DNA of 64,000 bases, from positions 1-64,000 of the forward strand of contig JAEWIR010000037.1 in NCBI GenBank assembly GCA_023386965.1, written 5' to 3'. Shown piece after piece: positions 1 through 8,376 of the stretch. The translations under genes and the position numbers were made by a program. Below the pieces are notes generated by a model. It was not told the DNA's origin, did not search any database, and saw only the letters and a list, made by a program, of their open reading frames with translations. How positions within the stretch are numbered: the first letter of the stretch is position 1; every line of letters begins with the position of its first letter. The stretch is from Bacteroidota bacterium (lineage in GTDB: Bacteria; Bacteroidota; Bacteroidia; Flavobacteriales; Weeksellaceae).

Positions 1-131
1 ACTGTGCCAAGTTTCTGGTTGATTATTGTCTGGATCATGATATCAAAAAAATCAATTTTACGGTGCACAGTCAGAATCCTATTGGCAAAGAAAATATAGA
101 ATACCTGCTCAGTAACTTCAATAAAATCTGA
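1..131 (+). CDS. C-terminal end of a cyclic-phosphate-processing receiver-like protein (partial)
   Basis: The window opens inside a gene read in frame 3, which ends with a TGA at 129-131. About 42 residues are visible. The tail contains FTVHSQNPIGKENIEYLL, which resembles the HSxNPxGxxNI ending of the small receiver-like family thought to process cyclic phosphates, found beside nucleotide-processing enzymes. The 5' part lies outside the window, so the catalytic and receiver residues cannot be checked. The family call rests only on this short tail and is tentative. Confidence 0.45.
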   Translation, partial: CAKFLVDYCLDHDIKKINFTVHSQNPIGKENIEYLLSNFNKI

Positions 132-243
132 TCAACGACCTCTTCTGTCTTTATCACAAAATACTTTTGTTTAATTGATTTTAAGATTAAGACTTTATGC
201 CGCAAATTGTATCCATTGAATCAGACTCATCAGAATTTCAAAG

Positions 244-426
244 TTGAATCCATTTCTGATCATCATATCTGATAATGCCGGAGTTTCCTGGCAAATCAGA
301 TTTCCCGGTTCAGATGAAGTTGGTGAGTTTCTGGATATTTTCAGGAGGGGCGAAACCATTTTCGCGACCACGCCGAAAGGCAGATTTAGATCTGTGGATT
401 CCGGTGCTTACTGGATGCAGATTTAA
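244..426 (+). pseudogene. Asp-box (BNR-like) beta-propeller fragment, probable remnant
   Basis: An open stretch of 60 codons carries two Asp-box-like segments about 40 residues apart, SDNAGVSWQI and SVDSGAYWMQI. The second fits the SxDxGxxW pattern of BNR/sialidase-type propeller blades. No full gene surrounds it, the only start is a TTG, and the stop overlaps by four bases the 3' end of the WG-repeat gene on the other strand. I read it as the last blade of a degraded secreted propeller protein rather than an intact gene. Confidence 0.35.
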
Positions 427-1337
427 TAAGGCCATGTTCCTTCGCCCCAAATCAGTTCATGGCATTTTTTGTGAAAGGAATGAATTGTTTCTTCCCCTTC
501 TACGGTCGTCACGAAAGGAATTCTTTTTCCTTCTGAATCTGCGACAAAGCATAAGTCATCCACGTCCGTTTCCTCATGTTCGCAATAATTGAGAGAAATT
601 TTAGCACGCCCCGTAGCTGGATTAAATTCGCGTATGACTGAATCGGAGACAAACGGATAGACCACGTTTTGATTGATGTCAATGACCCCGAATACGATCT
701 TCTGAAATTCTTCCGTAAAATGTTTGAAATACTCCGAATAATAAAGATTGGTTTCCGCTAACTTGTTCTTGTCAAAAAAGACATCGACTGTTTTCCCAGC
801 TGCAAAATTTTCCTGATTAATTTCTAAATGTGCCCAGGTAAAATCAATGACGGTTTCCTGCTGATAATTAATTGCGCCATACTTTCCATTGAGACGGACT
901 GTTACATATTGACCGTTGAAACTTGTAATGTCGTCATAATGGAAAGGAATCAAAGGGTTTTGGTTCAAATCCATTAGTCCGAATTTTCCGTTTAGACAGG
1001 CCGCAAACGTAGGGTTCTCCTCAAGAAGATTCCCATAGAGGTCATCATAGATAATTGGGATCAGAGCGTTATTGTACCTGTCGATTAACCCATATTTCCT
1101 ATTTTTTCGAACTTTACATAAACCGTTCTGAAAATGCGGGTAATAGATACAGTCATATTCGTCGGGAATAACCAGAAAGCCCTCCCGGTTTACAAAGCCC
1201 ATACCATCATCTGTTACCACCCATCCGTAACCTTCTTCATCGAAATCAGTCACTTCTTCCCAATTGGTAGGGTGGAAACCTCTTTCTTCGTAATCGTCGG
1301 CGAGGTCATTTGCTTGCCCGGGTTGAAGTTTTTTCAT
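423..1337 (-). CDS. WG-repeat protein
   Basis: A 304-residue protein with no signal peptide. Its middle is built of WG (KWG) repeats: degenerate units such as GFVNREGFLVIPDEYDCI, KYGLIDRYNNALIPIIYDD and KFGLMDLNQNPLIPFHYDD, each with the G(L/A)(I/M)(D/N)xxxxxxIPxxYD pattern, roughly residues 45-165. WG repeats form beta-rich repeat scaffolds of mostly unknown function. The start codon overlaps the stop of the upstream UDG-like gene by four bases (ATGA), so the two are co-transcribed and probably translationally coupled. The role is unknown. Confidence 0.8.
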   Translation of the reverse strand: MKKLQPGQANDLADDYEERGFHPTNWEEVTDFDEEGYGWVVTDDGMGFVNREGFLVIPDEYDCIYYPHFQNGLCKVRKNRKYGLIDRYNNALIPIIYDDLYGNLLEENPTFAACLNGKFGLMDLNQNPLIPFHYDDITSFNGQYVTVRLNGKYGAINYQQETVIDFTWAHLEINQENFAAGKTVDVFFDKNKLAETNLYYSEYFKHFTEEFQKIVFGVIDINQNVVYPFVSDSVIREFNPATGRAKISLNYCEHEETDVDDLCFVADSEGKRIPFVTTVEGEETIHSFHKKCHELIWGEGTWPY

Positions 1338-2020
1338 TTTAAAAACTTCCCAAGTTCACTTCCAATTTTATTCTTGATATCATACGTGGAATACCCTCTT
1401 GCAGAAAAATGGGGAATTGCAATTACTTCTCTGCCGTTCAATATTCCGGTTTTTGTAAAATCTCCTACTTTCTTAATATCCTTAACTCCGTATTTTTTTA
1501 ATATTCTTGAATCCGAGGTGAAAAACACAATATTTCTGGGCTCAATAATTTCTATAAATTCTATTGTTTTTGAAGTACAAAAATTGACTATTTCAACACC
1601 TAATTTCTTGATGTCAGAAGAACTATCGGTATTAAAATAGACCATATTCATCATTACTGAATTCTCCAGGTATTTGAATAGATCTTCCGAGTGGAAAATC
1701 GCTTTAATTTTTTTTCGGACATTCTCCATGTTATCCCAATCACCTCCGGATTCTACTAAAAGATTCTTGTCATAATCCAAATTATCTGCATTTCTTCGGT
1801 CTTCGTTTTTGTTTTGTTTTATGTTTTTTAAGGCTTCTTGGTAGGTACCGGAGGATCCGGGATTCATTCCAATCAGCAAAAGCTCTGGTCTGAATGTTTT
1901 AGAGGAATTTTGAAAAACATAAAAATCTTTGTCAATCTTTAACGCATATTCATGACATTGATCGGCAACTTCATTAAGCCATTTTTCTCTATTATGAAAA
2001 AATTTTTCTTTGGTTTTCAT
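1334..2020 (-). CDS. uracil-DNA-glycosylase-fold-like protein
   Basis: A soluble 228-residue protein. Two segments resemble the signature motifs of the uracil-DNA glycosylase superfamily: LLLIGMNPGSSG near residue 50 (motif 1, GxxPG) and AIPHFSARGYS near residue 205 (like the H-x-S motif 2). The catalytic Asp/Asn of motif 1 is not obvious, and there is no four-cysteine Fe-S cluster set, so base-excision activity cannot be asserted. It is the first gene of a two-gene unit with the WG-repeat gene (4-base overlap). The family assignment is inference from the motifs; another nucleotide-binding fold is possible. Confidence 0.4.
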   Translation of the reverse strand: MKTKEKFFHNREKWLNEVADQCHEYALKIDKDFYVFQNSSKTFRPELLLIGMNPGSSGTYQEALKNIKQNKNEDRRNADNLDYDKNLLVESGGDWDNMENVRKKIKAIFHSEDLFKYLENSVMMNMVYFNTDSSSDIKKLGVEIVNFCTSKTIEFIEIIEPRNIVFFTSDSRILKKYGVKDIKKVGDFTKTGILNGREVIAIPHFSARGYSTYDIKNKIGSELGKFLK

Positions 2021-2512
2021 TTATTAGCATTTTTCACAAATATAGAGTATTTAACCGTCAGAAGAAGTCCCCTAAAAAGATATTTTATATTCATTTTAAG
2101 AGATAACTTAAACTCAGAAATACCTTTAGAACTTTGGCAAAGTTGCGACCTTTCCCTGCACAACCCGAAGCTGCATGACCGACATACACAACTTTAAGAG
2201 GAACATCCACTGGTCAGAGGTGAGAAGCAGTGCCGCGATGCATACTATGATCATCGGCACCAGCAGGTGCTATGCTGCATATCAAGATCTTTATTACCTA
2301 CAATGTTCTTACAAACCTTTGTCGCCATCTTATCTTTTTTCAGTAACAGGCTTCAGAATGATATTTGCTGCAACGAAGCAGGTAAGGAAAACTGTTCCAA
2401 ACAAGGCCAGCCAAATCGAAACACAGGGCAAAATGTGGTATTCGCAGCTTCATCGAACAGAATTATATCCTACTTGCATCTAAATTACCACATCCGGGTT
2501 CCGCTCTCGCCT
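2021..2512. other. gene-poor gap, possible membrane-protein remnant on the minus strand
   Basis: No convincing intact gene. On the minus strand several short frames run end to end across about 2105-2480 and read like pieces of a hydrophobic protein. One includes IWLALFGTVFLTCFVAANI, ending in a TAA near 2332. The next, from an ATG near 2252, includes MIIVCIAALLLTSDQW. The hydrophobic stretches with stops and frame changes between them could be a degraded membrane-protein gene, but I cannot name a family. Confidence 0.25.
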
Positions 2513-3190
2513 CTACCCCACCACCACTGCAGTCTTCCCTCGTAGAAGTTCCCCCTCGGCATCGTAAAACCGGATCAATGCAAATTTTAGCATACTTTCT
2601 TCTACATCGGTAAAACTGGCATGCTCTGGAATGGAAAACTCTGCACATGGAAGCGCCACTTCAAATACAGCTTCCAAATAGTCCAGCGGCTCCTCCCTTT
2701 CATCAGGTCGGATCAACCGCAGCGTCACTTCTGCTTTGGAGCTGCCCGCCGGAATGTGGTCAAAATAGAGCCTTCGCTTTTCAAAATCATAACGGCAACT
2801 CTTTCCCTCACGCAGATTCCAGACAAATCCGGCCAGTTCTGCCCTGCCTTCCGTCTGTTGCAGGCCACACAGCACGCTGCGCTTACCTTTTTCAGACTGC
2901 CTGTCATACTTCATCACCTGATGCAGCATCTTCGCCATTCTGCCGTGAATTTGGGGGTCATTCAGGTCCTTTAAAAAAGGCTGGAGTGCCCGCCTAAGGC
3001 GCCCGCCAAATTTGGAACACCGCCCAAACTCCGCGGCATTATTTCTTACCTTCACATACTTGGCGTCATGCCGGATCTTTTCGCCGTCAAAACCGCCCGG
3101 CGTGCGCACAATGATCTTACCGTTCATTTCATAGAACGAAAGCCCGCTAAGCTTTCCTGTAATTTTCAATATACCCTTAAGTTCCGCCAT
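2513..3190 (-). CDS. conserved hypothetical protein of Bacteroidota
   Basis: A soluble protein of about 225 residues. The start at 3190 (MAELKGILKITGKLSGLSFYE) is preferred over the upstream ATG at 3259, which adds 23 unlikely residues. The N-terminus has the pattern G-x-L-x-GLSFYxxxGKxIVRTPGG followed by a basic stretch with RNNAAEFGRCSKFGGRLR. This is a layout I know from small conserved hypothetical proteins of flavobacteria with no established function. The C-terminal half looks like a beta-rich domain. It stands alone, next to the repeat mosaic. Confidence 0.7.
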   Translation of the reverse strand: MAELKGILKITGKLSGLSFYEMNGKIIVRTPGGFDGEKIRHDAKYVKVRNNAAEFGRCSKFGGRLRRALQPFLKDLNDPQIHGRMAKMLHQVMKYDRQSEKGKRSVLCGLQQTEGRAELAGFVWNLREGKSCRYDFEKRRLYFDHIPAGSSKAEVTLRLIRPDEREEPLDYLEAVFEVALPCAEFSIPEHASFTDVEESMLKFALIRFYDAEGELLRGKTAVVVG

Positions 3191-3423
3191 AACAGTACCG
3201 GTTAAATGTACATCTAAGTTAGACAAATTGCGGGATATAGTATGCTTATAGTATAGCAAAGTGCACCATGCTTCGGCCTCAGGGCACTGTAAAATCCCAT
3301 TTAAGTAGGATAATGACTACTCAGCAGCCACCAGACGCTAGACTTGCCACTTTGTACTTAAGCTAAACACCACCCCCTCAGTCCGGAACCCACGTTATGC
3401 CTGTCGCTCGCGCAACCCCTCCT

Positions 3424-3759
3424 CTGTCATCCCAAAGGGATCTAATCTGCCAATAGTGGACCTGCACGTCAAACACTCAATTACTCTACTACATCCAATA
3501 CAAGTTCTCCGTGCCCCTGCTCTGTCATCCCGAAGGGATCTCTTCCGACTTCGTCGGAAGGCACTTTTGCCTTTTGCCTTGGCTCTTCTCCCTGTCATCC
3601 CCAAGGGATCTAATCCGCCAATAGTGGACCTCCACCTCAAACACTCAATTACTCTACTACATCCAATACAAGTTCTCCGTGCCCCTGCTCTGTCATCCCG
3701 AAGGGATCTCTTCCGACTTCGTCGGAAGCCACTTTTCCCTTTTTCCTTTTGCCTTGGCT
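3424..3759. repeat. tandem direct repeat, period 168 bp
   Basis: Two adjacent copies (about 3424-3591 and 3592-3759) each begin with CTGTCATCCC, run through a block with AATAGTGGACCT and ATTACTCTACTACATCC, and end with the CTTCCGAC-TTC-GTCGGAAG hairpin and CACTTTTGCC-like sequence. They differ at only a few positions, so the duplication is recent. Each unit holds two copies of the CTGTCATCCC word. Confidence 0.85.
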
Positions 3760-3842
3760 CTTGTCTAGTATCTTGTCTCTTCTCTCAAAACATCAGTCTG
3801 AAATCTGATATCTGACATCTACCGCCTCTAACCTCCTCACAG

Positions 3843-4460
3843 ATCCCACCTTGGGATTGCCGCGTCGCTCCCTCCGTCCGCTCCTCGCAAAGACAGTTCC
3901 TAAGTTAGGGAATAAACCTCGCCTTAAACACTCAACCACTCATTTACTCTTTCACATCTAGCACAAATTATCCTCACTCCTGCTCTGTCATCCCGAAGGG
4001 ATCTCTTCCGACTTCGTCGGAAGCCACTTTTCCCTTTTTCATTGGCTCTTGTTCGTTCCTATCTCAAACATCAGGTCTGAAATCTGACATCTGACATCTG
4101 AAATCTACCCTACTAACCTTCGCCCTAGTGTCCCTTGCGAAACCTTAGTGCTCTTTGTGGTTAAAACAATAACGGAATTAGAGGTTCCTGGTCGTAAGCC
4201 ACATTTTCCCAGATTCTTGGTTAAAGGTTCGCTTCCACTGCTTACGCCAACAGATAGCGTACCTACGGCACGCCCCTTACTCCCGCGATTTACCTGCTAC
4301 ACAGATGATGTTCCTACGGAACATTCTCTCTATTCCGCAGCGTTAACTATTGGCTCCTTTCCCCAACTTAAGCACCGCCTTGGACAAAGCCAACAGAGGG
4401 GCCGCCAAGCAATTTCCAGTTTGGCTCCTTACAAATCCTGCACTTAATTCACTCCACAAC
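3843..4460. repeat. segmental repeat, copy 1 (about 620 bp)
   Basis: This block reappears about 1,059-1,066 bases downstream with the same internal order: GGGATTGCCGCGTCGCTCC word, CTGTCATCCC word with hairpin, CTGAAAT-type heptamers, then a block of about 340 bases starting CTACCCTACTAACC. The last block carries two hairpins sharing a CC-TAC-GG core: GCGTACC-TAC-GGCACGC at 4257-4273 and ATGTTCC-TAC-GGAACAT at 4308-4324. Confidence 0.8.
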
Positions 4461-4714
4461 TTAACGACTTAACGAATTTACCACTCTACGCCTTTACCAC
4501 TTTGCACCTCAACCACTTAACCTCTTAACCTTCTAACCCTGTAACCTCTTAACCTCCTCACAGAACCCACTTCGGGATTGCCGCGTCGCTCCTGCCGTCC
4601 GCTCCTCGCAAAGACAGCCATGTAATTTTGGGAAGGAGACTCGCCCCTTCTCCCAGGAAAACCTTTACATTCTTAAAATACCAATAAAACGACCTCGGAG
4701 ATTTTTGCGTTAAG

Positions 4715-4834
4715 AAAAAATAAGTGCGTAGCGTAAAAAAAATCCACTGTTTGAAGTGCGACAGAAATCAACTTATTATCTGAATTCACCGATTCGCACA
4801 AGTTTGGATTTTTTAGCTACGGACTTATTTTTTT
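4715..4834. repeat. fold-back element with about 30-bp inverted arms
   Basis: The left arm (4715-4745) and right arm (4806-4834) are near-perfect inverted repeats. The left contains ATAAGTGCGTAGCG followed by an A-run and TCC; the right contains GGATTTTTTAGCTACGGAC and a T-run. The inner flanks also show a weaker match (GTGCGA against TCGCAC). The roughly 60-base loop holds no gene. It could be a MITE-like element or a large hairpin; no target-site duplication is evident by eye. Confidence 0.65.
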
Positions 4835-4864
4835 AGTAAAAAATGTCCAGTCTTGACTTTTTTG

Positions 4865-4894
4865 GTTACTTTTTGTGTCAAGACAAAAAGTAAC
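4865..4894. repeat. perfect 12-bp inverted repeat
   Basis: GTTACTTTTTGT at 4865-4876 and ACAAAAAGTAAC at 4883-4894 are exact reverse complements, separated by GTCAAG. A second pair, GTCTTGAC-like and GTCAAGAC, nests around and inside it. The element sits between the fold-back element and the second segmental copy. Confidence 0.75.
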
Positions 4895-4901
4895 GTACAA
4901 G

Positions 4902-5530
4902 AATCCACTTCGGGATTGCCGCGTCGCTCCCTCCGTCCGCTCCTCGCAAAGACGGTTCCTAAGTTGGGGAATAAACCTCGCCTTAAACACTCAACCACTC
5001 ATTTACTCTTTCACATCTAATATAAGTTCTCCTCACACCTGCTCTGTCATCCCGAAGGGATCTCTTCCGACTTCGTCGGAAGCCACTTTTGCCTTTTTCA
5101 TTGGCTCTTGTTCGTTCCTATCTCAAACATCAGGTCTGAAATCTAACATCTGATATCTGATATCTGAAATCTACCCTACTAACCTTCTCCCTAGTGTCCC
5201 TTGCGAAACCTTAGTGCTCTTTGTGGTTAAATAATTCCGGTGTCAGACGCTCCTGGTCGGAAGCCACATTTTCCCAGATTCTTGGTTAAAGGTTCGCTTC
5301 CACTGCTTACGCCAACAGATAGCTTACCTACGGCACGCCCCTTACTCCCGCGCTTTACCTGCTACACAGATAATGTTCCTATGGAACATTCTTTTTGTTA
5401 CGCGGCGTTAACTATTGGCTCCTTTCCCCAACTAAAGCACCGCCTTGGACAAAGCCGACAAAAGAGGCAACGAAGCACTCCCAATTTCGAATCCTTAATC
5501 CCTGCAATTAATTCACTGCACAACTTTACA
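4902..5530. repeat. segmental repeat, copy 2 (about 630 bp)
   Basis: Second copy of the block at 3843-4460, in the same orientation and order, with scattered substitutions and a few short length changes. The differences between copies do not fall preferentially at third codon positions of any frame that I can see, which argues against the long open frame across this block being a gene. Confidence 0.8.
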
Positions 5531-5773
5531 ACTCAACGCCTTTACGACTTTGCACCTCAACCAGTTAACCTCCTCACAGACCCCACTTCGGGATTGCCGC
5601 GTCGCTCCCTCCGTCCGCTCCCCGCAAAGACGCGTCGTAAGTTGGGGAATGTAACTCGCCTCACTTTTCCTCTGTCATCCCGAAGGGATCACTTCCGACA
5701 TCGTCGAAAGGCACTTTTGCCTTGGCTCTTGACTCCTGGCTCCTGCCTCCTGGCTCCTGGCTCCTGGCTCTAC

Positions 5774-6020
5774 TTTAACCACAGAGAACACAGAGAATTT
5801 ACAGCGCACACAGGGAAAATCCAAAATCCAAAATTGAAAATTTATAATTTATAATTTAAAATCCTGGTTCTCGGCTCCTGGTTCTCGGCTCTTTGCTCTA
5901 ATTTAACCACAGAGAACACAGAGAATTTATAGCGCATACAGGGAAAATCCAAAATTCAAAATCTATAATTTATAATTTAAAATCCTGGTTGTCGACTCCT
6001 GGCTATTGGCTCTTCTCTCA
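5774..6020. repeat. tandem repeat, period 128 bp
   Basis: Two adjacent units, starting at 5774 and 5902, each begin TTTAACCACAGAGAACACAG, continue with GCGCAnACAGGGAAAATCC, an AT-rich stretch with TATAATTTATAATTT, and end in CTCCTGG/TTCTCGG-type words. The same ACAGAG word is found in inverted orientation in the 42.4-kb repeat block. Confidence 0.8.
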
Positions 6021-6098
6021 ATACATAAGTCTGAAATCTGAAATCTGCCATCTGAAATCTGAAATCTGAAACCTGAGCTTTTTTTAATTATTAAGCCC

Positions 6099-6106
6099 CA
6101 TCTTTG
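6099..6106 (+). promoter_or_regulatory. probable -7 box for rlmF
   Basis: CATCTTTG matches the Bacteroidota -7 box TAnnTTTG at seven of eight positions and lies 20 bases before the rlmF ATG, at the right edge of the repeat mosaic. No clear TTG is seen at the -33 position. Confidence 0.4.
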
Positions 6107-6126
6107 CAGCATTAAACACTCAGCCC

Positions 6127-7119
6127 ATGTCTACAGAAAAAACAAGACTTCATATACGCAATAAGAACCGAGAACGTTACGACCTGAATGCCCTCAAAGA
6201 GGCCGAACCGGCACTCGCTAACTATATTAAACCCAATAAATACGGCGACGATTCGGTGGATTTTGCCAACCCTGAAGCGGTTAAGTTGCTTAACAAAGCT
6301 CTGCTGAACCATTATTATGGGATCAAAAACTGGGACTTCCCGGCCGAAAATCTCTGTCCGCCCATTCCGGGCCGTGCCGATTATCTTCATTATATGGCAG
6401 ACCTGCTGGGGCAAAGTAATTTCGGCAGTATTCCGGAAGGCGAAAAAATCACTGTACTCGATATCGGTGTGGGCGCCAACTGTATCTACCCCGCGATAGG
6501 CGTCAGTGAGTACGGCTGGAAATTCGTGGGTTCGGATGCGAATCCCAAATCAGTAGATTCTGCAAAAAATATTGTTGATTCCAATGATCAGTTGAAGGAT
6601 AAAGTTGAAATTCGCCTGCAGCCTGATGCTGACTCTATATTTCACGGAATAATCGGCGACGGTGAACGCTTTGATTTCACGCTTTGTAACCCTCCGTTCC
6701 ATACATCAGCCCAAGACGCGGAAAAGGGCACGCAGCGGAAAGTCCGCAACCTGAGCGGCAAACAACCTGCTGATACGGAACTCAATTTTTCCGGAATCAG
6801 TCAGGAACTCATCTATCCCGGTGGCGAAATCGCTTTCATCCGCAAAATGATTGCGGAGAGCCGCAAGTTGGGAAAAAGCTGCTATTGGTTTACTACGCTG
6901 GTATCAAAGGAATCTAACCTCAAAAAGGTGTATAGCGCACTGGAAGAAGCCGGAATCGTGTACCGGAAGACCATTCCAATGGGCACAGGAAACAAAGTGA
7001 GCCGCATTGTAGCCTGGACTTTCCTGACCCGGGAAGAACAAATTGAATGGCGCGAAAACAGGTGGAAAGAAAAGAAAGCGGATGAAAAACAAACGGAGGA
7101 GCCGGAAAGCAAAGACTGA
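6127..7119 (+). CDS. rlmF: 23S rRNA (adenine(1618)-N6)-methyltransferase
   Basis: A 330-residue cytoplasmic methyltransferase that N6-methylates A1618 of 23S rRNA using S-adenosylmethionine. The N-terminus (HIRNKNRERYDLNALKEAEP) is characteristic of RlmF. The SAM-binding motif LDIGVGANCIYP is at 111-122 and the catalytic NPPF of N6-adenine methyltransferases at 188-191. Length fits the family. The C-terminus ends in a charged Lys/Glu-rich tail. It stands as a single gene between the repeat mosaic and the VWA gene, with 117 bases to the latter. Confidence 0.93.
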   Translation: MSTEKTRLHIRNKNRERYDLNALKEAEPALANYIKPNKYGDDSVDFANPEAVKLLNKALLNHYYGIKNWDFPAENLCPPIPGRADYLHYMADLLGQSNFGSIPEGEKITVLDIGVGANCIYPAIGVSEYGWKFVGSDANPKSVDSAKNIVDSNDQLKDKVEIRLQPDADSIFHGIIGDGERFDFTLCNPPFHTSAQDAEKGTQRKVRNLSGKQPADTELNFSGISQELIYPGGEIAFIRKMIAESRKLGKSCYWFTTLVSKESNLKKVYSALEEAGIVYRKTIPMGTGNKVSRIVAWTFLTREEQIEWRENRWKEKKADEKQTEEPESKD

Positions 7120-7236
7120 TTCGCCACGCAATGAGTGGTGACTGCCTCTCCATAACGGTGATACTTACTATCTATATTTCAGCCGTAAAAATGGAATGAA
7201 TTTTCCATACCTTGGCTGAAGATTAGCCATTCAGCA

Positions 7237-8376
7237 ATGAACCTCAGCAACTTTAACAGGAAAGGATTTACTTTTAAAAAACATACTCCGGAAGAAGTTT
7301 CACCCTTCGACCGGATTTTCGATGTGTTCAAAGATCTGCTGACGCACACTTCAGGTGATTTGGAAGAGGCTTTTGAGTGGTTGGAGATGCTGGAAAAGGA
7401 GTATGATATCTTCACCGATGAATATACAATGGCCGATTTTGAAGAAGACCTCAAAAAACGTGGCTACATCAGGGAAGAAATCAAACCTGAAGAGGGTAAC
7501 ACCGGAAGCGGAAAAGGCAGGAATATTGTTACGCCCAAACTGGAGAAGGCACTGCGCGAATTTGCCCTGGACCAGATTTTCGGCAAACTGAAAAAGACGG
7601 GGATTGGAAACCACCGGACTTCGAAAGCCGGCGTGGGCGATGAGCGTGACGGCGAAAACCGCAGTTTTCAGTATGGCGACGAACTCTCGAACATCAACAT
7701 GACGGAAAGCCTCAAGAATGCCCAAATCAACAACGGTATTGCAGACCTAAGGCTTACGGAAGATGATCTGATGGTGGAAGAAACGCACCACAAAGCCCAG
7801 ATGAGTACCGTGCTCATGATTGACATCAGCCATTCCATGATCCTGTACGGTGAAGACCGCATCACTCCGGCTAAAAAAGTGGCCATGGCCCTTGTTGAGC
7901 TTATTAAGCGGAAATATCCCAAAGACTCGATCGATATTATTGTTTTTGGCAACGAAGCCTGGCCCATTAAAATCAAAGACCTGCCCTACTTAAACGTTGG
8001 GCCCTACCATACAAATACCGTGGCCGGACTCGAGCTTGCCATGGACATCCTGAGGCGAAAAAGAAACACCAACAAACAGATATTTATGATCACCGACGGC
8101 AAACCGAGTTGCATGAAACTTGCAACGGGTGAGCTCTATATGAACAGCGTGGGCCTGGACGAGAGAATAGTGAACCAATGCCTGAAAAAAGCCGCTCAGG
8201 CGCGCCGGCTCAAGATTCCGATCACCACCTTTATGATAGCTCAGGATCCTTATTTACGCAGTTTTGTGGAAGCCTTCACCGCTCAAAACCAGGGCAAAGC
8301 CTTCCTTACAGGCCTCAACAACCTGGGTGGGATGATCTTCGAGGACTATGAACGGAACAGGATAAGGAGGATTTAG
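7237..8376 (+). CDS. VWA-domain protein (partner of the AAA+ ATPase)
   Basis: A 379-residue soluble protein with a helical N-terminal part (about 1-185) and a C-terminal von Willebrand A domain. The metal-ion adhesion site is complete: DISHS at 196-200, Thr261 in HTNTVAG, and Asp287 in MITDG. Cytoplasmic VWA proteins of this kind work with AAA+ ATPases of the MoxR/Mg-chelatase group as chaperone-like or cofactor-insertion machines. The next gene downstream is such an ATPase, although 309 bases of repeats separate them. The substrate is unknown. Confidence 0.85.
   Translation: MNLSNFNRKGFTFKKHTPEEVSPFDRIFDVFKDLLTHTSGDLEEAFEWLEMLEKEYDIFTDEYTMADFEEDLKKRGYIREEIKPEEGNTGSGKGRNIVTPKLEKALREFALDQIFGKLKKTGIGNHRTSKAGVGDERDGENRSFQYGDELSNINMTESLKNAQINNGIADLRLTEDDLMVEETHHKAQMSTVLMIDISHSMILYGEDRITPAKKVAMALVELIKRKYPKDSIDIIVFGNEAWPIKIKDLPYLNVGPYHTNTVAGLELAMDILRRKRNTNKQIFMITDGKPSCMKLATGELYMNSVGLDERIVNQCLKKAAQARRLKIPITTFMIAQDPYLRSFVEAFTAQNQGKAFLTGLNNLGGMIFEDYERNRIRRI

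Larger units (their letters stand above)
3260..6098. repeat. 2.8-kb gene-free mosaic of nested intergenic repeats
   Basis: No credible gene for about 2.8 kb. The stretch is assembled from recurring words. Unit A is CTGTCATCCCGAAGGGATC, seven copies near 3424, 3520, 3592, 3688, 3985, 5044 and 5670; most are followed by the hairpin CTTCCGAC-TTC-GTCGGAAG. Unit B is GGGATTGCCGCGTCGCTCC, four copies near 3854, 4577, 4913 and 5591. There are also heptamer runs of CTGAAAT/CTGACAT/CTGATAT (3795, 4075, 5135, 6030), octamer-like TAACCTCT runs (4500-4555), CTCCTGG heptamers (5727-5772), hairpins built on CC-TAC-GG, and a word TTTAACCACAGAGAACACAG. Open frames inside are by-products of the repeats. Confidence 0.85.

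Noticed and set aside
3456..5854. Open frames of 99-204 codons in the repeat mosaic, such as those from 3456, 4148 and 5240
   Set aside because: They run through hairpins and tandem words, show no protein family, and differences between repeat copies do not favour silent positions.
3424..6020. Possible CRISPR array
   Set aside because: The repeats have irregular spacing, variable length and repeated 'spacers'; no cas gene is in the window.
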